This document shows, piece by piece, positions 24,895 to 33,382 of a DNA stretch of 64,000 nucleotides; position 1 is the stretch's first letter; the number at the start of each line of letters is the position of its first letter. The stretch spans positions 496,001-560,000 of the forward strand of contig NZ_JAEPNI010000002.1 in the NCBI RefSeq assembly GCF_017643475.1, in the 5' to 3' direction. The notes below the pieces were generated by a model that did no database searches, was not told the DNA's origin, and worked only from the letters and a program-made list of their open reading frames with translations. The translations under genes and the position numbers were made by a program. Source of the stretch: Maricaulis sp. (GTDB taxonomy: Bacteria > Pseudomonadota > Alphaproteobacteria > Caulobacterales > Maricaulaceae).

Positions 24895-25548
24895 ATGCAG
24901 ACCGGAAACCAGGGTCGGATCCACGACCTGGACTATCACCTCAATCCGCAGGGCCTGGGCGACCATATCGCCCTGGGTTTTGTGAAGATGCTGCGTTTTT
25001 TCGCCGACACGTTTTTCGCCAAGCGCTACGGGCACCGGGCCGTCGTGCTGGAGACGGTCGCAGCCGTACCGGGCATGGTGGGTGGCCTGCTGCAGCATCT
25101 CAAGGCGCTGCGCCGGATCCGAGATGATGAGGGCTGGATCCGCACCTTGCTGGACGAGGCCGAGAATGAGCGCATGCACCTGATGACCTTCATCGAGATC
25201 GCCAAGCCGACCCTGTTCGAGCGACTGGTCATCATGATCACGCAGGCGATTTTCTATAACGCCTATTTCTTCCTCTACCTCTTCGCCCCGCGCACCGCCC
25301 ACCGCGTGGTCGGCTATTTCGAGGAAGAGGCCGTGATCAGCTACACCGCCTATCTAAACGAGATTGATGCAGGCCGCCACGACAATGTTCCGGCACCGGA
25401 TATCGCCATCAAGTACTGGAACCTGCCGGCGGATGCCCGCCTGCGCGATGTCGTCATCGCTGTGCGCGCCGACGAGGCCGAGCACCGCGATGTCAATCAC
25501 GGCTTTGCCGACGCGCTGGGCCGCAAGGCGCGAACCGCCGCGGCTTGA
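24895..25548 (+). CDS. aox: Alternative oxidase (diiron ubiquinol oxidase)
   Basis: A 217-aa protein. Four-helix diiron ligands are visible: [14 protein letters not shown] (E-x-x-H type), [11 protein letters not shown] and [29 protein letters not shown] is a further family block. It oxidises ubiquinol and reduces oxygen to water without proton pumping, on the inner face of the membrane. ATG 24895 is chosen over 24868 because AAGGAGGG ends about 4 nt upstream of it. Bacterial AOX is found in several marine alphaproteobacteria. Confidence 0.93.
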   Translation: MQTGNQGRIHDLDYHLNPQGLGDHIALGFVKMLRFFADTFFAKRYGHRAVVLETVAAVPGMVGGLLQHLKALRRIRDDEGWIRTLLDEAENERMHLMTFIEIAKPTLFERLVIMITQAIFYNAYFFLYLFAPRTAHRVVGYFEEEAVISYTAYLNEIDAGRHDNVPAPDIAIKYWNLPADARLRDVVIAVRADEAEHRDVNHGFADALGRKARTAAA

Positions 25549-25583
25549 TCCCGGCCCGGCTTGAACCCGGAGCTGGCAATCCC

Positions 25584-25614
25584 GATATCTCCCCTGTCAG
25601 CCAGGGGAGATATC
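25584..25614 (+). promoter_or_regulatory. Perfect 13-bp hairpin masking the GST ribosome-binding site
   Basis: GATATCTCCCCTG (25584-25596) and CAGGGGAGATATC (25602-25614) pair over 13 bp with a 5-nt loop. The right arm contains the GGGGAG Shine-Dalgarno, and the stem ends one base before ATG 25616. It would block ribosome entry unless melted or displaced. Confidence 0.75.
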
Positions 25615-25615
25615 C

Positions 25616-26218
25616 ATGCATCTTGTCGCCACACCCGCCTCACACTTCGCCCGCAAGGTGCGTCTCCTGCTCGACCATTACGGGCTGGCCTATGACATGG
25701 TGGATGCCGGCAATGTTGCCGAGTTCAGCGAGGACAAGTTTGCCGGTAATCCGCTGATGCTGGTGCCGGTGCTCAATGACGGTGATCTGACGGTCTATGA
25801 CAGCGACCACATCGCCGCCTATCTGGTGCGCAAACATGACCCGGCCGACCGCTATGGTGTGTTGACCACTGATGTGCGGGAGCTGAATACCCGTACGGTC
25901 CTGAACGGGATGATGTCGGCGGACACGCGCCTGGTACTGGGCGCCCGGACGGGGCTGAACACCGAGAACCAGCCATTTTTCGACAAGGCCCGGGCGGTTT
26001 TCACCAAGGGCTTCGACTGGCTGGACGCCAATATCGATCTCTTCAATGCCGAGACGCCGCGTTATCTCGACTTCCACCTGATCTCGTCCTTTGACCACAT
26101 GGAGTGTTATGGCCTCGCCATGCCGGACCAGCCAGCGCTCAGGGCGCTTAGGGACAGGCTGCGGGCCCATGTGCGCATCGCGGCCTCAAACCCGCCGGCA
26201 CCGGCCGTCTATGCCTGA
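25616..26218 (+). CDS. Glutathione S-transferase family protein
   Basis: A 200-aa protein with an N-terminal thioredoxin-like domain (MHLVATPASHFARKVRLLLDHYG; the substrate loop LMLVPVLNDGDLTVYDSDHI contains the cis-Pro and the SD/glutathione contact) and an all-helical C-terminal domain from about residue 85. The substrate is unknown. Translation is probably controlled by the hairpin at 25584-25614. Overlaps the phosphoesterase gene tail to tail by 10 nt. Confidence 0.88.
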   Translation: MHLVATPASHFARKVRLLLDHYGLAYDMVDAGNVAEFSEDKFAGNPLMLVPVLNDGDLTVYDSDHIAAYLVRKHDPADRYGVLTTDVRELNTRTVLNGMMSADTRLVLGARTGLNTENQPFFDKARAVFTKGFDWLDANIDLFNAETPRYLDFHLISSFDHMECYGLAMPDQPALRALRDRLRAHVRIAASNPPAPAVYA

Positions 26219-26997
26219 GCCCAGCGGGGTGAGTGGAAATAGGCCTCTTTCGCCCGGACCTGGACCAGATCTCGCTCCGGCCAGCGCATGGCCGTCAGAT
26301 GCCCCCCGAAACAACAGCCGGTATCGATGCAATAGACATTGTTGAGCTCGCGCACGCCGGGCTCGGCGACATGGCCATGCACGACAGCCCGCTTGCCAGA
26401 ATACTTCGCTGCCCAGTTCAGACGCACCGGCAGGCCGTACTGGTCGCGCTGTTTGGCAACATCGCCGAACATGGCAAAAGACCGCTCCTCGCCGCTGAAG
26501 CGCCCGTGGAACTTCTCGGCCAGGCCGGCATGGGCCACCAGCAGATCACCCTTGTCCAGGATGAGATGGGTCGGCAGCCCCCTGATAAAGTCGCTGCACT
26601 CTGCCTTGAAGGCGGCGTCTTCCTGTTCGAACTGCTCCGCTGTCTCCTCGATGCCGTGGGTCATGCGCACAGTCTTGCCATCGAGCCAGCGGCGGAATTT
26701 GTCATCGTGGTTGCCCACCACCGCCAGCGCATCGCCGCGTTTGACCATGCCCATGACCAGACGCATCACATCCGGCGAACGCGGCCCGCGGTCGACCATA
26801 TCGCCCAGGAAGACCGGCTTGCGCCCATGCGGGTGCGAGATGTCATAGAACCGACGACCCTCCGGCCCCTGGAACCCGACGCGATAGCCCAGTTTTTCCA
26901 GCAGGATCTCGGTCTCCCCGGCACAGCCGTGAATATCCCCGATCAGGTCGAAGGGGCCGCAATCATTTCGAAACCGGTTGGGAGATATGTCTGCCAT
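26209..26997 (-). CDS. Calcineurin-like metallophosphoesterase (PrpE/ApaH-like)
   Basis: A 262-aa enzyme with all the usual metal motifs: FDLIGDIHGC, GDMVDRGP, VVGNHDDKF, a later AHAGL and VVHGHV. The group includes Ser/Thr phosphatases and symmetrical diadenosine-tetraphosphate hydrolases. The sequence does not separate them. ATG 26997 is preferred to 27039, because AGAAAG precedes it and the extra N-terminus is not conserved-looking. Confidence 0.88.
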   Translation of the reverse strand: MADISPNRFRNDCGPFDLIGDIHGCAGETEILLEKLGYRVGFQGPEGRRFYDISHPHGRKPVFLGDMVDRGPRSPDVMRLVMGMVKRGDALAVVGNHDDKFRRWLDGKTVRMTHGIEETAEQFEQEDAAFKAECSDFIRGLPTHLILDKGDLLVAHAGLAEKFHGRFSGEERSFAMFGDVAKQRDQYGLPVRLNWAAKYSGKRAVVHGHVAEPGVRELNNVYCIDTGCCFGGHLTAMRWPERDLVQVRAKEAYFHSPRWAQA

Positions 26998-27114
26998 CAC
27001 TTTCTTATACGCCGAGTGACGCGGGAATGCGCGGTTCATCCGCGGCCCGGACGGCTTAACAAATCCTTGCCGGAAGTAGTCATACTAAATTACCAGACAC
27101 CGTGAGTTGCATCA

Positions 27115-27128
27115 CGTGAATATTCACG
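27115..27128. promoter_or_regulatory. Palindrome upstream of the PilZ gene
   Basis: CGTGAATATTCACG is a perfect 14-bp palindrome 46 nt before ATG 27175. Likely a dimeric regulator site. Confidence 0.45.
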
Positions 27129-27174
27129 AATTCGGGCCATATCTGTCCCGCGTAACGTGAAAGGTCCAGAAAAC

Positions 27175-27738
27175 ATGGCGATCAGTGAATCGACACAGCC
27201 ATCAGAACGTCGCGGTAGAGCCCGCATCCAGATGCAAATCCTGGGCAGCTTCATGACCGATACGATCGGGGCAACGGCCTGCGAGATCTGTGACCTGGCG
27301 CCAGGAGGGGTTCGTCTCTCGGCCACACGTCAACCTTCCCAGGATGACCGTATCGGCCTCAACATCCCGGCACTGGGCCGTTTTGTCGGCAAGGTGGTCT
27401 GGGTTGATGGCAATGAATTCGGTGTCCAGTTCACCGCGTCTGCAGGTGCACGGGCACTCGCCAACGAGCTGTCCACCCGCCGCAGCCTGGAACGCATGAA
27501 CATCACCCTGCGCGCGGATGGTGAAGCACCGACGCTGACACTCAGCCGGGAAAATGGCGAAAGCTCGGAAGTCACCCTGCAAAAGCTTACTGTGGAAGGT
27601 GCCAGCTTCACCGCCGACACGCTTCCCGAAGTGGACGAGACCGTCAGCATTTGCGACATGCCGGCCACGGTCATGAAGGTCGTGGATGATCGTTTCGCAG
27701 TTCGTTTCCACCCACCCCGCGACGTCGCGCTGGACTAG
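27175..27738 (+). CDS. PilZ domain protein
   Basis: A 187-aa protein. The N-terminal PilZ domain has the R-x3-R motif in ERRGRARIQ and D-x-[SA]-x2-G as CDLAPGG (Ser replaced by Ala), then FVGKVVWVDGNEFGVQF. A second beta-rich segment (about residues 105-185) may be a degenerate PilZ copy. It probably binds cyclic di-GMP, possibly weakly because of the Ser to Ala change. ATG 27175 is preferred to a GTG at 27157. Tail to tail with purK, 3 nt apart. Confidence 0.85.
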   Translation: MAISESTQPSERRGRARIQMQILGSFMTDTIGATACEICDLAPGGVRLSATRQPSQDDRIGLNIPALGRFVGKVVWVDGNEFGVQFTASAGARALANELSTRRSLERMNITLRADGEAPTLTLSRENGESSEVTLQKLTVEGASFTADTLPEVDETVSICDMPATVMKVVDDRFAVRFHPPRDVALD

Positions 27739-27741
27739 CCC

Positions 27742-28821
27742 CTACAGCCGCCCCAGACGATTGATGTGGCCCATCTTGCGGCCCGGCTTGGTGGTGCGCT
27801 TGCCGTAAAGATGCAGGCGGACTTCAGGATCTGCGGACAGGGCCTGCCAGGCATCCGCGTCATGACCGATGAGATTGGTCATCACGGCAGAGGAGTGCGG
27901 CCGGGCATCGCCCAGGGGCCAGCCGGCCACCGCGCGCATATGCTGTTCGAACTGCGAACAGGCACAGGCGTCCTGGGTCCAGTGACCGGTATTGTGTACG
28001 CGCGGCGCGATTTCATTGACCAGCAGCTCGCCATTTTCCAGCTCGAACAGCTCGACCGCGAACACACCGACATGATCCAAACCGCCGCCAATGGCACTGG
28101 CGATTTCCCCGGCCCGGGCCAGTGTTGTGGCGGGCAGGTTCGGAGCCGGTGCTGTCGTCGTCTTCAGGATACCATCGCCATGCACGTTCTCGCCCAGCGG
28201 ATAAGCCCGGACCTCACCGTCCAGGCTGCGGGCGGCCACAACGGATAGCTCGCGCACAAAGGCGGCCGCGCCTTCCAGAATGGCTGGCTGCTCACCGATC
28301 GCCTTCCAGGCGTGTTCGATATCATCGTGAGAGCGGATCCAGGCCTGGCCCTTGCCGTCATAGCCAAAGCGCCGCGTCTTCAGCACGGACGGCGTCCCGA
28401 TCAGGGCAACCGCTTCCATCAGCTCGGTCAAATCAGCCACCGGCGCAAACGGCACGGTCGCGACACCGGCCTCATTGATGAAGCTCTTCTCGATCACCCG
28501 GTCCTGGGTCAGCTCCAATGACCGCGCGCGAGGGCGCAATTGCGATACACGCGCGGCGATCTCGACGGCCGAGACCGGAACGTTCTCGAATTCATAGGTG
28601 ATGGCATCGCAGCGATCAGCGAACCCCTGAACCGCGCCCTCATCCGACCACGGCGCGGCCCAGGCACGGGCGGCAACCCGCGAGGCGGGACATTCCGGCT
28701 CGGGATCGAAAATATGGATGTCGAATCCCAGCTCTGCGCCGGCGACAGCGAGCATACGGCCCAGCTGCCCCCCGCCAAGAATTCCAATGACCGATCCGGG
28801 TGCAAGAGGCGCGTGGCTCAT
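27742..28821 (-). CDS. purK: N5-carboxyaminoimidazole ribonucleotide synthase
   Basis: A 359-aa ATP-grasp enzyme that carboxylates AIR with ATP and bicarbonate in purine synthesis. IGILGGGQLGRMLAVAGAEL is the N-terminal loop. VLKTRRFGYDGKGQ and VVAARSLDGEVRAYPL lie in the ATP-grasp, and EIAPRVHNTGHWT is the product-side motif. It follows purE by 6 nt on the same strand, the usual purEK operon. Confidence 0.95.
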   Translation of the reverse strand: MSHAPLAPGSVIGILGGGQLGRMLAVAGAELGFDIHIFDPEPECPASRVAARAWAAPWSDEGAVQGFADRCDAITYEFENVPVSAVEIAARVSQLRPRARSLELTQDRVIEKSFINEAGVATVPFAPVADLTELMEAVALIGTPSVLKTRRFGYDGKGQAWIRSHDDIEHAWKAIGEQPAILEGAAAFVRELSVVAARSLDGEVRAYPLGENVHGDGILKTTTAPAPNLPATTLARAGEIASAIGGGLDHVGVFAVELFELENGELLVNEIAPRVHNTGHWTQDACACSQFEQHMRAVAGWPLGDARPHSSAVMTNLIGHDADAWQALSADPEVRLHLYGKRTTKPGRKMGHINRLGRL

Positions 28822-28827
28822 GCGTGT

Positions 28828-29337
28828 CTAGTCCTTGACGCTTTCAACGACACTGTCGGTCTGGGCCTGGCGCCAGGCGTCCAGGCGTGCGGCGAGATCC
28901 GCATCCGACAGGGAGAGAATAGAGGCGGCGAGCAGGCCGGCATTCTTGGCGCCGGCGTCACCGATGGCCAGCGTACCGACGGGAATCCCGCCCGGCATCT
29001 GTACGATGGACAGCAGGCTGTCCTGGCCGCTCAGGGCACGGGACTTCACCGGCACGCCCAGCACCGGCAGCGAGGTCATCGAAGCGACCATGCCGGGCAG
29101 GTGAGCCGCGCCTCCGGCTCCGGCGATAATGACCTTGATGCCTTCATCGCGGGCAGACTTGGAAAACTCCACCAGGCGATCCGGCGTGCGGTGTGCAGAG
29201 ACAACCTTGGACGCATAGGCCACGCCCAGCGTGTCGAGCACGGCAGCGGCATGTTCCATGGTCGGCCAGTCAGAGCGCGAGCCCATGACAATGGCTACAT
29301 CGGGTTGCTGGGAGTTGGCGGGCGAAACATCGCTCAT
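28828..29337 (-). CDS. purE: N5-CAIR mutase (class I PurE)
   Basis: A 169-aa enzyme that converts N5-CAIR to [28 protein letters not shown] and [14 protein letters not shown] are the class I substrate loops with the catalytic His. ATG 29337 follows AGGAAG and is preferred to 29373. First gene of the purEK operon. Confidence 0.95.
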   Translation of the reverse strand: MSDVSPANSQQPDVAIVMGSRSDWPTMEHAAAVLDTLGVAYASKVVSAHRTPDRLVEFSKSARDEGIKVIIAGAGGAAHLPGMVASMTSLPVLGVPVKSRALSGQDSLLSIVQMPGGIPVGTLAIGDAGAKNAGLLAASILSLSDADLAARLDAWRQAQTDSVVESVKD

Positions 29338-29503
29338 CTTGCTTCCTGCCTTGAAAAGGAAGCGCGCGACCATAGCTGCACGGGCGACAAGGTCAAGAGT
29401 CGAGATTGAGTCGTCTTTGACTTGGGGATTCCTGCCCTGCTTGAGGTTTTCTTAACCTCGAATGTCGAGCCTGAGGGTGGAAAAGAATCACCAGGAGCGC
29501 GAG

Positions 29504-30247
29504 ATGCGCATTGGACCGGTAAATACGCCCCAGTCGGTGACGCGAACAAGCAAGACGAAGAGCGCCTCTTCCACCTCATCCTCGACGGGTGGTGCGGCGG
29601 CTCCGCGGGACGCTGCGTCAATCATGGGTGTGCCGGAAGCCGAGCTGACACCGAATGTCCAGCGCGCCCTGCTCTCGCTGATGGGCGAGGTCGACCAGCT
29701 GCGCAAGGAGACCGAGCGTCTACGTGGTCGTGTGCGCGAACTGGAGAGCCTGGCCGATCACGACGTCATGCTGCCGGTCCTCAACCGCCGCGCTTTCCTG
29801 CGCGAGGTTAGCCGGGCCCTGGCCCTGGCCGAGCGACACAATGCGCCGTCTGCCCTCGTCTTTATTGATCTCAACGGCTTCAAGGCCATCAATGATACCT
29901 ATGGCCATGCCGCCGGCGATGCCGCACTCCACCATGTCTCCGCCCTGTTGAGCGCCCATGTTCGCGAAACCGACGCTGTCGGTCGTCTGGGCGGTGATGA
30001 ATTTGGTGTGGTCCTGACCCTCACCGGTCCGGAAGGAGCCGAAGCAAAGGCTTGTGAACTCGTCGATCTGATCGACAATACGCCTTTCGAATACGCCGGA
30101 CGCCAGCTGAGCGTCGGTGCAGCCTGGGGTACACAACCCCTCGTCGCCGGTCGGGATGCCGACGAAGCGCTGGCCGAGGCAGACGCGGCCATGTACGCCC
30201 GAAAACAATCGCAAAAGTCCGACGACGATCAACAGCGGACAGGCTGA
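29504..30247 (+). CDS. GGDEF-domain diguanylate cyclase
   Basis: A 247-aa protein: a low-complexity Ser/Thr N-terminus (about residues 10-35), a short coiled coil (QLRKETERLRGRVRELE), then a GGDEF domain with GRLGGDEFGV at about residue 165. FIDLNGFKAINDTYGHAAGD is the metal/GTP site. An RxxD inhibitory site is not obvious. It should make cyclic di-GMP in the cytosol. ATG 29504 has AGGAG 8 nt upstream, better than 29462. Confidence 0.9.
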   Translation: MRIGPVNTPQSVTRTSKTKSASSTSSSTGGAAAPRDAASIMGVPEAELTPNVQRALLSLMGEVDQLRKETERLRGRVRELESLADHDVMLPVLNRRAFLREVSRALALAERHNAPSALVFIDLNGFKAINDTYGHAAGDAALHHVSALLSAHVRETDAVGRLGGDEFGVVLTLTGPEGAEAKACELVDLIDNTPFEYAGRQLSVGAAWGTQPLVAGRDADEALAEADAAMYARKQSQKSDDDQQRTG

Positions 30248-30460
30248 TCAGGCGATAATGTCCGGAGTAATCTGGTCAACGACCTTGCTGATCTCGTCCT
30301 TGAGTCTCAGCTTTTCCTTTTTCATGCGCGCAAACTTCAACTGATCGATGACGCCATTTTCGGCGAGGGCATCGACCTCGGCATTCAGGGCTTCATGCTC
30401 TTCCTTCAGCGTTTCCAGCTGGGCCAGCAAATCTGCCTGGTCGAGGGATTCTCCGTCCAT
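30248..30460 (-). CDS. DUF465/YdcH family small coiled-coil protein
   Basis: A 70-aa acidic helical protein (LETLKEEHEALNAEVDALAE...FARMKKEKLRLKDEI), the typical DUF465 hairpin of two helices. Role unknown in the family. It ends exactly where the GGDEF gene ends (tail to tail). A second DUF465 gene lies about 0.8 kb away at 31298. Confidence 0.85.
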   Translation of the reverse strand: MDGESLDQADLLAQLETLKEEHEALNAEVDALAENGVIDQLKFARMKKEKLRLKDEISKVVDQITPDIIA

Positions 30461-30462
30461 TC

Positions 30463-30474
30463 GAGACCGGTCTC
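30463..30474. promoter_or_regulatory. Palindrome just upstream of the DUF465 start
   Basis: GAGACCGGTCTC is a perfect 12-bp palindrome 2 nt from ATG 30460, where the Shine-Dalgarno should be. Confidence 0.4.
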
Positions 30475-30616
30475 TTCAGTTGAATTGGTTCCATGATGGC
30501 GAGCGCAGACTCAAACCCTAATGCACTCGGCGGAAGCTATTAATCTAACCCGTTTCCCGGCGCAAATAAATGCTTTGCAATCAAGTTTCGAGTATTTCTA
30601 TATCCAGCGCTCCGGA

Positions 30617-31204
30617 TCAGCTGCGGCGGCCCTTTTCCAGGTCCTCACCCCAGCGCCGGGTCTCCTGCCAGTCCAGTCCGAACAGGTCCAGGGCTCTCCC
30701 CACGGACTGGTCGATCAGATCCTCCATACTCTTCGGGTTGGTATAGAAGGCTGGCAGGGGAGGACAGATGATGGCGCCCATCTCTGTCAGCTTCTCCATC
30801 GTCCGGATATGGCCGAGATGATAGGGCGTTTCGCGCACCATCAGGACCAGAGGGCGGCGTTCCTTGAGCACGACATCTGCCGCCCGCGTCAGCAGGCTGG
30901 ACGTCACCCCGGTGGCGATTTCCGACATGGTCCGCACCGAACACGGGGCGATCAGCATGCCCATAGTGCGAAAGGAGCCGGACGCGATCGGCGCGCCGAC
31001 ATCGGGCATTTTATAGACATGGTCCGCTTCACCCCGAAATGCTGCGATGCTGGAATCAGTCTCGTAATTCAGCGTCATCTCTGCCGCTTTTGAGGCGACG
31101 AGATGGGTCTCGATATTCAGTTCACGGAGAATCTGAAGGGCGCGAATTCCGTAAACAATGCCGGACGCGCCAGAAACTCCTACGATAAGCCTTTGAGTTT
31201 TCAT
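30617..31204 (-). CDS. ubiX: Flavin prenyltransferase UbiX
   Basis: A 195-aa flavoprotein that makes prenylated FMN for UbiD-type decarboxylases, needed in ubiquinone synthesis. IVGVSGASGIVYGIRAL is the FMN loop; MLIAPCSVRTMSEIATG and KERRPLVLMVRETPYHL are the conserved prenyl/phosphate sites. Length is typical. Lies between two DUF465 genes. Confidence 0.95.
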   Translation of the reverse strand: MKTQRLIVGVSGASGIVYGIRALQILRELNIETHLVASKAAEMTLNYETDSSIAAFRGEADHVYKMPDVGAPIASGSFRTMGMLIAPCSVRTMSEIATGVTSSLLTRAADVVLKERRPLVLMVRETPYHLGHIRTMEKLTEMGAIICPPLPAFYTNPKSMEDLIDQSVGRALDLFGLDWQETRRWGEDLEKGRRS

Positions 31205-31297
31205 TCTTCTTCAACCGCGAAACGTTTCGTGAATAGACAGATTGTCAGAGTGTGTTTTCAATATTCGAGTTCCACTTCAGTAGAGGGAGACACACCC

Positions 31298-31486
31298 ATG
31301 CCAATCGACGCCCGCATCCGTGAGCTCGACGCTCGACATTCGCGTCTTGATGCCCAGATCGACGAGGTGAAACGACACCCGTCCGCGGACTCGCTTGAAG
31401 TGGCCAATCTAAAGAAGGAAAAACTCCGAATAAAGGAACAGATAGAGTCACTTCGACGAACAGAACACACCAGCATGGCGAATTAG
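31298..31486 (+). CDS. DUF465/YdcH family small protein
   Basis: A 62-aa protein (MPIDARIRELDARHSRLDAQ...NLKKEKLRIKEQIESL), two helices with the DUF465 LKKEKLRIKEQI signature. AGGGAG lies 9 nt before ATG 31298. An intrinsic terminator follows directly, so it is a one-gene transcript. Confidence 0.85.
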   Translation: MPIDARIRELDARHSRLDAQIDEVKRHPSADSLEVANLKKEKLRIKEQIESLRRTEHTSMAN

Positions 31487-31494
31487 TGAGGATC

Positions 31495-31520
31495 GGGCGG
31501 CTTTCGGGTCGCCCTTTTTC
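31495..31520 (+). terminator. Intrinsic terminator after the DUF465 gene
   Basis: GGGCGGCTTTCGGGTCGCCC followed by TTTTTC, 8 nt after the stop at 31486. Confidence 0.85.
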
Positions 31521-31553
31521 TTGGTTAGATAGTGGCATCAGCCGGAGCCATAC

Positions 31554-32405
31554 ATGAAACAAATCGTCGCCCTTGCCACCCTTTTCCTGCTTTTCGCCGC
31601 ACAGGCCCTTGCCCAGGAGGATGACCAGATCTGTGTCACGGCCCTCCAGCAATCCGACCTCGGTGAATTCAACGAGGCGGCCGAGGGGCTGGAGAATTGC
31701 CTGGCCAGTGTCGAACTCACCCCCGAACAGGAAGTGATGATCTATGCCGAGCTGGGCTCGGTCCGCATGGCGATGGAGGACTATGCGGGTGCACTGCAGG
31801 CGTTTGCCTTCACCTTCGCCATCGCCGAGACCCAGGGCGCACAGATCTCCCATCCGATGATCTATCGCAATCGCGGCATCTCGCTGGGTCAGACCGGCGA
31901 GCTGGAACGAGCCCTGGGCGACCTGCTGCAGGCCTATTCCATGCTGGGCGATGACCCGCTCACCCTCGTTAATCTGGGCTGGACCTATGGTCAGCTTGAA
32001 CGGCATGAGGACGCGGTTGTCATCTATGACCGGCTGGTACGGACCGAACCGGAATGGTCCGGCGCCTGGCTGAACCGCTCCGCCGCCTTCCTCGATCTGG
32101 GCATGGTTTCCGAAGCCGTATCCGATGCCCGCCGGGCAGTCGAGATCGATCCGGAGGACGGCTCCACACTGAACATGTTGTGCTGGACGCTGATCCAGGA
32201 CGGCCGCGCTGAAACCGCCCTGCCCCTGTGCCGACAGGCTGCGGAGCTGGAACCGGAAAGCGGTCATGTCATCCACTCCCTGGCAACCGCGCTGGAGGCC
32301 ACAGGCTCGAACCGTCGCGCCCGCCGCCTGTTCGCGCAGGCCTATGAAATGGAACCTGAAGATCCGGAAATCATCGCGGATTACGAACGTACCCATCGCC
32401 CCTGA
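31554..32405 (+). CDS. Exported TPR protein
   Basis: A 283-aa protein with signal peptide MKQIVALATLFLLFAAQALA and at least five TPR-like helical pairs (for example RNRGISLGQTGELERALGD, NLGWTYGQLERHEDAVVIYD, NRSAAFLDLGMVSEAVSDA) through to the C-terminus. It presumably scaffolds periplasmic or envelope proteins. No specific partner is visible. Confidence 0.85.
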   Translation: MKQIVALATLFLLFAAQALAQEDDQICVTALQQSDLGEFNEAAEGLENCLASVELTPEQEVMIYAELGSVRMAMEDYAGALQAFAFTFAIAETQGAQISHPMIYRNRGISLGQTGELERALGDLLQAYSMLGDDPLTLVNLGWTYGQLERHEDAVVIYDRLVRTEPEWSGAWLNRSAAFLDLGMVSEAVSDARRAVEIDPEDGSTLNMLCWTLIQDGRAETALPLCRQAAELEPESGHVIHSLATALEATGSNRRARRLFAQAYEMEPEDPEIIADYERTHRP

Positions 32406-32493
32406 GCAGGGAATCAATTGAGATTGCGCTCACGGGCCCGGTGTGCCAGTTCATCGCGTTCGGCGAATTTGACCCTTCAAGAGGACTTCAGAC

Positions 32494-33300
32494 ATGGCAG
32501 CCACGGATCGCGTCGCGATTATCACCGGCGGAGCGAATGGTATCGGCAAGGCCTGCGCCCGCCGCCTCAGTGAGGACGGCTGCAATGTCGTCATTGCCGA
32601 CACGGACAGCGCATCTGGCCAGGCCCTGGCGGAAGAACTGGGCGCCGACAAGGGCAAGGCCCTGTTTGTCCAGTGTGATGTCTCCGACCGCCTGGCGGTG
32701 AACAATCTCCTCTCGGAAACGCGCTCCAGCTTCGAACGCCTGGACATCCTGGTGAACAATGCCGGTGTCGTCGCCAGCGGCGATATCCTCAGCCTGTCCG
32801 AGGCCGATTTCGACAAGGTAATGGGCGTGAACCTCAAGGGCGCCTTCCTGGTAGCCCGCGAAGCGGCGCGCCAGATGGTCGACCAGATCGAGGCTGACGA
32901 GGAACGTGCGGACGATGTGCGCCGTCGGTATGCGATCATCAACATGACGTCGGTCAATGCTGTCATGGCGATCCCGGACCAGCTAGCCTATTGCGCAACC
33001 AAGGGCGCGCTGACCCAGATGACAAAGTCGATGGCCCTGGCACTCGCCAAATATGGCATCCGGGTCAATGCAATCGGACCGGGCAGCATCAATACCGATG
33101 TGCTCAAGGCGGTGAACGACAATCCGGAAGCAATGGACAAGATCATGTCCCGCACTCCGCTGGGCCGGATCGGGGATCCGGTTGAGATCGCCTCGATCGC
33201 CTCTTTCCTGGCGTCAAAGGATGCCAGCTACATGACCGGCACCACGCTCTATGCCGATGGTGGCCGCATGGCGATGAACTATACCGTGCCCAAGGACTAG
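32494..33300 (+). CDS. Short-chain dehydrogenase/reductase (classical)
   Basis: A 268-aa enzyme with the full classical set: IITGGANGIGKACA cofactor loop, NNAGVV, catalytic Ser in INMTSVNAVM, Y-x3-K in LAYCATKGAL, and the C-terminal YMTGTTLYADGG. The charged DTDSASG after strand 2 favours NAD(H). Substrate unknown; 3-oxoacyl reductase or glucose-dehydrogenase-like activities are typical. A bidirectional terminator follows. Confidence 0.9.
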   Translation: MAATDRVAIITGGANGIGKACARRLSEDGCNVVIADTDSASGQALAEELGADKGKALFVQCDVSDRLAVNNLLSETRSSFERLDILVNNAGVVASGDILSLSEADFDKVMGVNLKGAFLVAREAARQMVDQIEADEERADDVRRRYAIINMTSVNAVMAIPDQLAYCATKGALTQMTKSMALALAKYGIRVNAIGPGSINTDVLKAVNDNPEAMDKIMSRTPLGRIGDPVEIASIASFLASKDASYMTGTTLYADGGRMAMNYTVPKD

Positions 33301-33337
33301 GCAGACATCTCCACCGACTGAACATCACCGGCACAAA

Positions 33338-33363
33338 AAAGGCCGCCCATCGGGCGGCCTTCT
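33338..33363. terminator. Bidirectional terminator between SDR and trcR
   Basis: AGGCCGCCC-ATC-GGGCGGCCT (33340-33360) with A run on the left and T-rich right flank; it can serve both convergent genes. Confidence 0.9.
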
Positions 33364-33382
33364 TGTTTGTATCAAGCACGAT

